DNA of 7,863 bases, taken from Omnitrophica WOR_2 bacterium RIFCSPHIGHO2_02_FULL_52_10. GTDB taxonomy: Bacteria > Omnitrophota > Gorgyraeia > Zapsychrales > Zapsychraceae. A model generated the notes under the pieces. That model saw only the letters and a program-made list of their open reading frames with translations. It did no database searches and was not told the DNA's origin. Within the stretch, counting starts at the first letter, position 1; each line of letters opens with the position of its first letter. Position numbers and translations under genes: made by a program. This document shows positions 5,676-7,863 of this stretch, one piece after another. The stretch spans positions 14,029-21,891 of the forward strand of contig MHGR01000123.1 of NCBI GenBank assembly GCA_001805655.1, in the 5' to 3' direction.

Positions 5676-7199
5676 ATGACCAAACCTTTGAAGCTTTGTT
5701 TTTTAGTTTTCATCTTTTTTACTTATCTGAACGTTCCAGTCTGCGCCGAAGATCAAGCCCCGATTAAAAAGAAATCGGACGGGATCTTCACGAATGCGGT
5801 CGTCAAGGTCTTTGTCACGAAGAATGAAATGGACTATTACCGGCCCTGGCAGTCCAAAGGCATTGCCGCCAGCAGCGGCTCCGGCGCCATCATCACAGGC
5901 AACCGTATCCTCACCAACGCGCATGTTGTTTCGGACCATACGTTTATACAAGTCAAGAAAGACGCCGACCCCAGAAAATATTCCGCCCAAGTGGTCGCCA
6001 TAGGCCATGATTGCGACCTGGCGCTTCTAAGTGTCGATGACCCGGATTTTTTCAAAGGAACCACGGCGCTCGAGTTCGGGGTGCTGCCCAGTCAGCAAGA
6101 CAGCGTCACCGTGATCGGTTATCCGGAAGGGGGAGAGGTTATTTCCATTACCGAGGGGGTCGTTTCAAGAATAGAGGTGACGGCCTACACGCAAAGTTCC
6201 AGGGAACTATTAACCGTTCAGATTGATGCCGCGATTAATGCCGGAAACAGCGGCGGGCCGGTCATTCAGAACGGCAAGCTGGTGGGGGTAGCCATGCAGG
6301 TGTTTCTTGCCGCGCAAAATATCGGGTATATGATTCCGACCCCCATCATTGGCCATTTCCTTAAGGACCTGGATGACGGGACGTACAACGGCTTCCCCAC
6401 GCTCGGGATTGCGTTCAAGAATACGGAAAACGCCACCATGCGTAAATATTATGGCATAGACAAAATAGAAGGCGGCGTGTTGATTTCCAAGGTCCTGCCG
6501 TATTCTCCGGCCAGCGGCTACCTGCAGGAAGGGGATATCCTTCTGAACATCGACAACGTGCTGATCGGCGAGGATGGGACATTTCCGTTCAGGGGGGAGG
6601 AAAGGCTTTCATTGACCCATCTGATCACCGATAAACAAATCAACGACACCATCGATTTGACCATTATCCGCGACGGCAAGGATCGGAACGTTCAAGTGCG
6701 AATCAATCCTTTTGTGACTCTGGTGCCCCACCCGAATCACTTTGAAAAACCACCGTATTATATTTTCGGCGGGCTCGTGTTTACGGTGCTCAGCACGGAC
6801 CTCATCTATTCCTGGGGAGACATGTGGTGGGAAAAGGCCCCCTTGGACCTTGCCTATTACGCCATCGGGACAGGGAGCCTCAATGAGCAGAAACGCAAAG
6901 AAGTTGTCGTGTTGCTGGATGTCCTGCCGGATGACATCAACGTTGGATATCACGAAGTCGGTAAGGATGTCGTTACGAAGGTCAACGGCCGGGACATCAA
7001 ATCGTTCCGGGACCTCGTGACGGTCATCAACGAAGTTAAAACGAGCGAAGAATACACGATCCTCGAAACGGAACACGCCTCGCGCATCATCCTCAATAAC
7101 AAAGGTATAGAAGAAGTCAACAGCGAGATCCTCAAACGCAACAACATCCCGTATCAATATTCCGATGATGTCGCCGGCTGGATCAACGGCGCCAGGTAA
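5676..7199 (+). CDS. Exported HtrA/Deg-type serine protease with PDZ and C-terminal PDZ-like domain
   Basis: The 507-residue product starts with a signal peptide (K3-K6, hydrophobic 7-20, likely cut after V-C-A at 24), which places it in the periplasm. A chymotrypsin-fold protease domain about 35-232 has an intact triad: H83 in LTNAHVV, D114 in CDLALL and S192 in NAGNSGGP. A PDZ domain about 240-345 follows, with a GVLI carboxylate-binding loop at 267-270. The segment from about 358 (YYIFGGLVFT) to the end resembles the extra C-terminal PDZ-like domain (PDZ_3) of plant Deg2/Deg9-type proteases, not the second PDZ of E. coli DegP. HtrA enzymes degrade or refold misfolded envelope proteins as trimer-based cages. 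The gene lies 10 nt after the coiled-coil gene; a weak AGGGA at 5664-5668 overlaps that gene's stop, so translational coupling is likely. The coiled-coil protein may be a substrate or adaptor, which is inference. The symbol degP is not used because the C-terminal architecture differs. Confidence 0.92.
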   Translation: MTKPLKLCFLVFIFFTYLNVPVCAEDQAPIKKKSDGIFTNAVVKVFVTKNEMDYYRPWQSKGIAASSGSGAIITGNRILTNAHVVSDHTFIQVKKDADPRKYSAQVVAIGHDCDLALLSVDDPDFFKGTTALEFGVLPSQQDSVTVIGYPEGGEVISITEGVVSRIEVTAYTQSSRELLTVQIDAAINAGNSGGPVIQNGKLVGVAMQVFLAAQNIGYMIPTPIIGHFLKDLDDGTYNGFPTLGIAFKNTENATMRKYYGIDKIEGGVLISKVLPYSPASGYLQEGDILLNIDNVLIGEDGTFPFRGEERLSLTHLITDKQINDTIDLTIIRDGKDRNVQVRINPFVTLVPHPNHFEKPPYYIFGGLVFTVLSTDLIYSWGDMWWEKAPLDLAYYAIGTGSLNEQKRKEVVVLLDVLPDDINVGYHEVGKDVVTKVNGRDIKSFRDLVTVINEVKTSEEYTILETEHASRIILNNKGIEEVNSEILKRNNIPYQYSDDVAGWINGAR

Positions 7200-7228
7200 C
7201 ACGGGCCGGCAACTCCCTCTTTTACGGC

Positions 7229-7274
7229 GGACCATGACCCCTTGCGCGGCGAAAGGCAGGGGAAAGACCGGTCC
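7229..7274 (+). promoter_or_regulatory. Potential stem-loop in the leader of arsC
   Basis: GGACC (7229-7233) can pair with GGTCC (7270-7274). Within it, CCCC (7238-7241) can pair with GGGG (7259-7262), extended by TGC/GCA after a one-base bulge. No T-run follows, so it is not a normal terminator. It fills most of the 83-nt gap between the protease stop and arsC, just before the start codon. It could be a leader structure, an mRNA processing site or chance pairing in GC-rich DNA. Confidence 0.3.
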
Positions 7275-7282
7275 TTGAAAAC

Positions 7283-7717
7283 ATGATGAAGAAAAGAGTT
7301 CTCTTTGTGTGCCTGTATAACAGCGCGCGCAGCCAGATGGCCGAGGCCTTTCTGAACGTGTTGGCCCCGGACCGCTTCGTGGCGGAAAGCGCGGGCATTG
7401 AGCCCGGCACCTTGAATCCGACGGTGGTTGAGGCCATGCGAGGGATCGGCATCGACATTTCGAAAAACAAGGCCAAAAGTGTTCAGCGCTTTCTGGAGGA
7501 AGGGCGGCGGTATGACTACATCATTACCGTTTGCGATGAAGCCAGCGCCGAGCGCTGTCCCGTTTTTCCCGGCCGGGGGAAAAGGGTTCATATGGGATTT
7601 GCGGATCCGTTGGCCTTCCGCGGCAGCAAAGAAGAGCGCCTGGAACAGACCGTAGCTGTTCGGGATCAGATAAAGGCAAGGATTGAGCGGTGGATCAAGG
7701 AGGTCACCGGTGATTGA
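7283..7717 (+). CDS. arsC: Arsenate reductase, thioredoxin-coupled, low-molecular-weight phosphatase fold
   Basis: The 144-residue cytoplasmic protein has the phosphatase-like P-loop C10-LYNSA-R16 followed by SQMAEA, and the later pair C84 (ITVCDEA) and C92 (CPVFPG), with D108-P109 as the general-acid region (GFADP). Three cysteines in this arrangement define the thioredoxin-dependent ArsC family (S. aureus pI258 type). These enzymes reduce arsenate to arsenite using Cys10, then relay the disulfide through the other two cysteines to thioredoxin. Length and motifs are normal. A plain tyrosine phosphatase would lack the C84/C92 pair. The ATG at 7286 is an equally possible start, giving one residue less. 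No strong ribosome binding site precedes it; a GGGGAAAG lies rather far upstream. The next gene overlaps its end by 8 nt, so the two are co-translated. No ArsR-type regulator is in the window. Confidence 0.9.
   Translation: MMKKRVLFVCLYNSARSQMAEAFLNVLAPDRFVAESAGIEPGTLNPTVVEAMRGIGIDISKNKAKSVQRFLEEGRRYDYIITVCDEASAERCPVFPGRGKRVHMGFADPLAFRGSKEERLEQTVAVRDQIKARIERWIKEVTGD
7697..7704 (+). promoter_or_regulatory. Strong ribosome binding site of the permease gene, inside arsC
   Basis: AAGGAGGT, a full match to the 16S rRNA anti-Shine-Dalgarno complement, ends 5 nt before the GTG at 7710. It is the best such site in the window and shows that the truncated frame after it was a real gene start. Confidence 0.8.
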
Positions 7718-7826
7718 GCACGGGTTATTTTTATGCGCAGCTTATGTTACGGCGGTCATTGCGACGTTATCGGGTTTCGGCAGCTCCACGATGTTGGTGC
7801 CGGTCGCCATTTTTTTCACAGCATAG
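7710..7826 (+). CDS. N-terminal fragment of a TSUP (TauE/SafE-like) membrane permease, cut short
   Basis: From a GTG, 38 codons encode a hydrophobic helix with the sequence LSGFGSSTMLVPV at about 20-32. This resembles the first helix and Gly-rich loop of TSUP/TauE-SafE anion exporters (usual form: GFGGG..LVP), which are normally about 250 residues with 7-8 helices. The start overlaps arsC by 8 nt and has an excellent ribosome binding site. Members of this family occur near arsC and are suspected of moving sulfur or arsenic anions. The frame ends at TAG (7824-7826), where the composition changes sharply, so the rest of the gene is missing. The cause may be an insertion or rearrangement, or more simply an unreliable contig end. 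Confidence 0.6.
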   Translation: MIEHGLFLCAAYVTAVIATLSGFGSSTMLVPVAIFFTA

Positions 7827-7863
7827 GAAAGTATCTATCTAAACCAAAGTCAAGAAAAAAAAT
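7824..7863. other. AT-rich tail after an abrupt junction at the sequence end
   Basis: These last 40 bases have about 25% G+C, far below the coding sequence before them, and end in A8-T. They begin exactly where the permease frame breaks. They encode nothing recognisable. They may be the edge of an inserted element or low-quality/chimeric sequence at a contig end. Confidence 0.5.

Noticed and set aside
6609..7235. Long open frame of 208 codons on the - strand inside the protease gene
   Set aside because: It is antisense to a clearly conserved protease/PDZ coding region and shows no recognisable domain; it is a shadow of codon bias.
7234..7278. A 14-codon frame before arsC as a leader peptide
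   Set aside because: It has no convincing ribosome binding site and no meaningful residue bias; it is probably chance within the inverted repeat.
1..7863. CRISPR array, tRNA, rRNA or transposase gene
   Set aside because: No regularly spaced direct repeats, no cloverleaf-like or rRNA-like segments and no transposase-like protein were seen on either strand.

Overview
The window looks like a piece of chromosome, probably one end of a contig, from a diderm (Gram-negative) bacterium. Three of its proteins carry Sec-type signal peptides, and one ends as an outer-membrane beta-barrel (last residue Phe, Tyr at -3). The style (long periplasmic coiled-coil protein, HtrA protease with a plant-like third domain, soluble REC-kinase) reminds me of Omnitrophota or other poorly cultured diderms. 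That is an impression only; no rRNA or other taxonomic marker is present. All genes are on the + strand.

Layout. (a) 1-186: possible C-terminal tail of an upstream gene (3-35), then an AT-rich intergenic stretch with a sigma70-like promoter. (b) 187-1437: an exported omptin-fold barrel with an extra N-terminal region of about 105 residues. (c) 1438-1682: intergenic, with a perfect 21-bp palindrome whose centre contains a consensus TTGACA -35 box. (d) 1683-3264: a two-gene phosphorelay, a soluble receiver-histidine kinase followed by an overlapping single-domain CheY-like receiver. (e) 3265-3487: intergenic, with a small inverted repeat and an extended -10 promoter. (f) 3488-7199: a probable operon of a 725-residue exported coiled-coil protein and, 10 nt later, an exported HtrA/Deg serine protease. 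(g) 7200-7863: a short leader that can fold into a hairpin, a thioredoxin-type arsenate reductase (arsC), and the first 38 codons of an overlapping TSUP (TauE/SafE) permease gene. The permease is cut off by a stop codon exactly where the sequence changes to an AT-rich tail.

How the parts may work together. The barrel, the coiled-coil protein and the HtrA protease all act in the cell envelope. The phosphorelay between them has no DNA-binding or enzymatic output of its own, so it must signal to a partner outside the window. A role in envelope sensing or maintenance is a guess from neighbourhood only. The arsC-permease pair is a separate arsenic-related or sulfur-anion-related unit. The least ordinary items are the omptin-fold protein with its added N-terminal region and altered His position, the coiled-coil/HtrA pair with an internal 55-residue repeat and a slippage-prone G7 tract, and the abrupt junction at the end.
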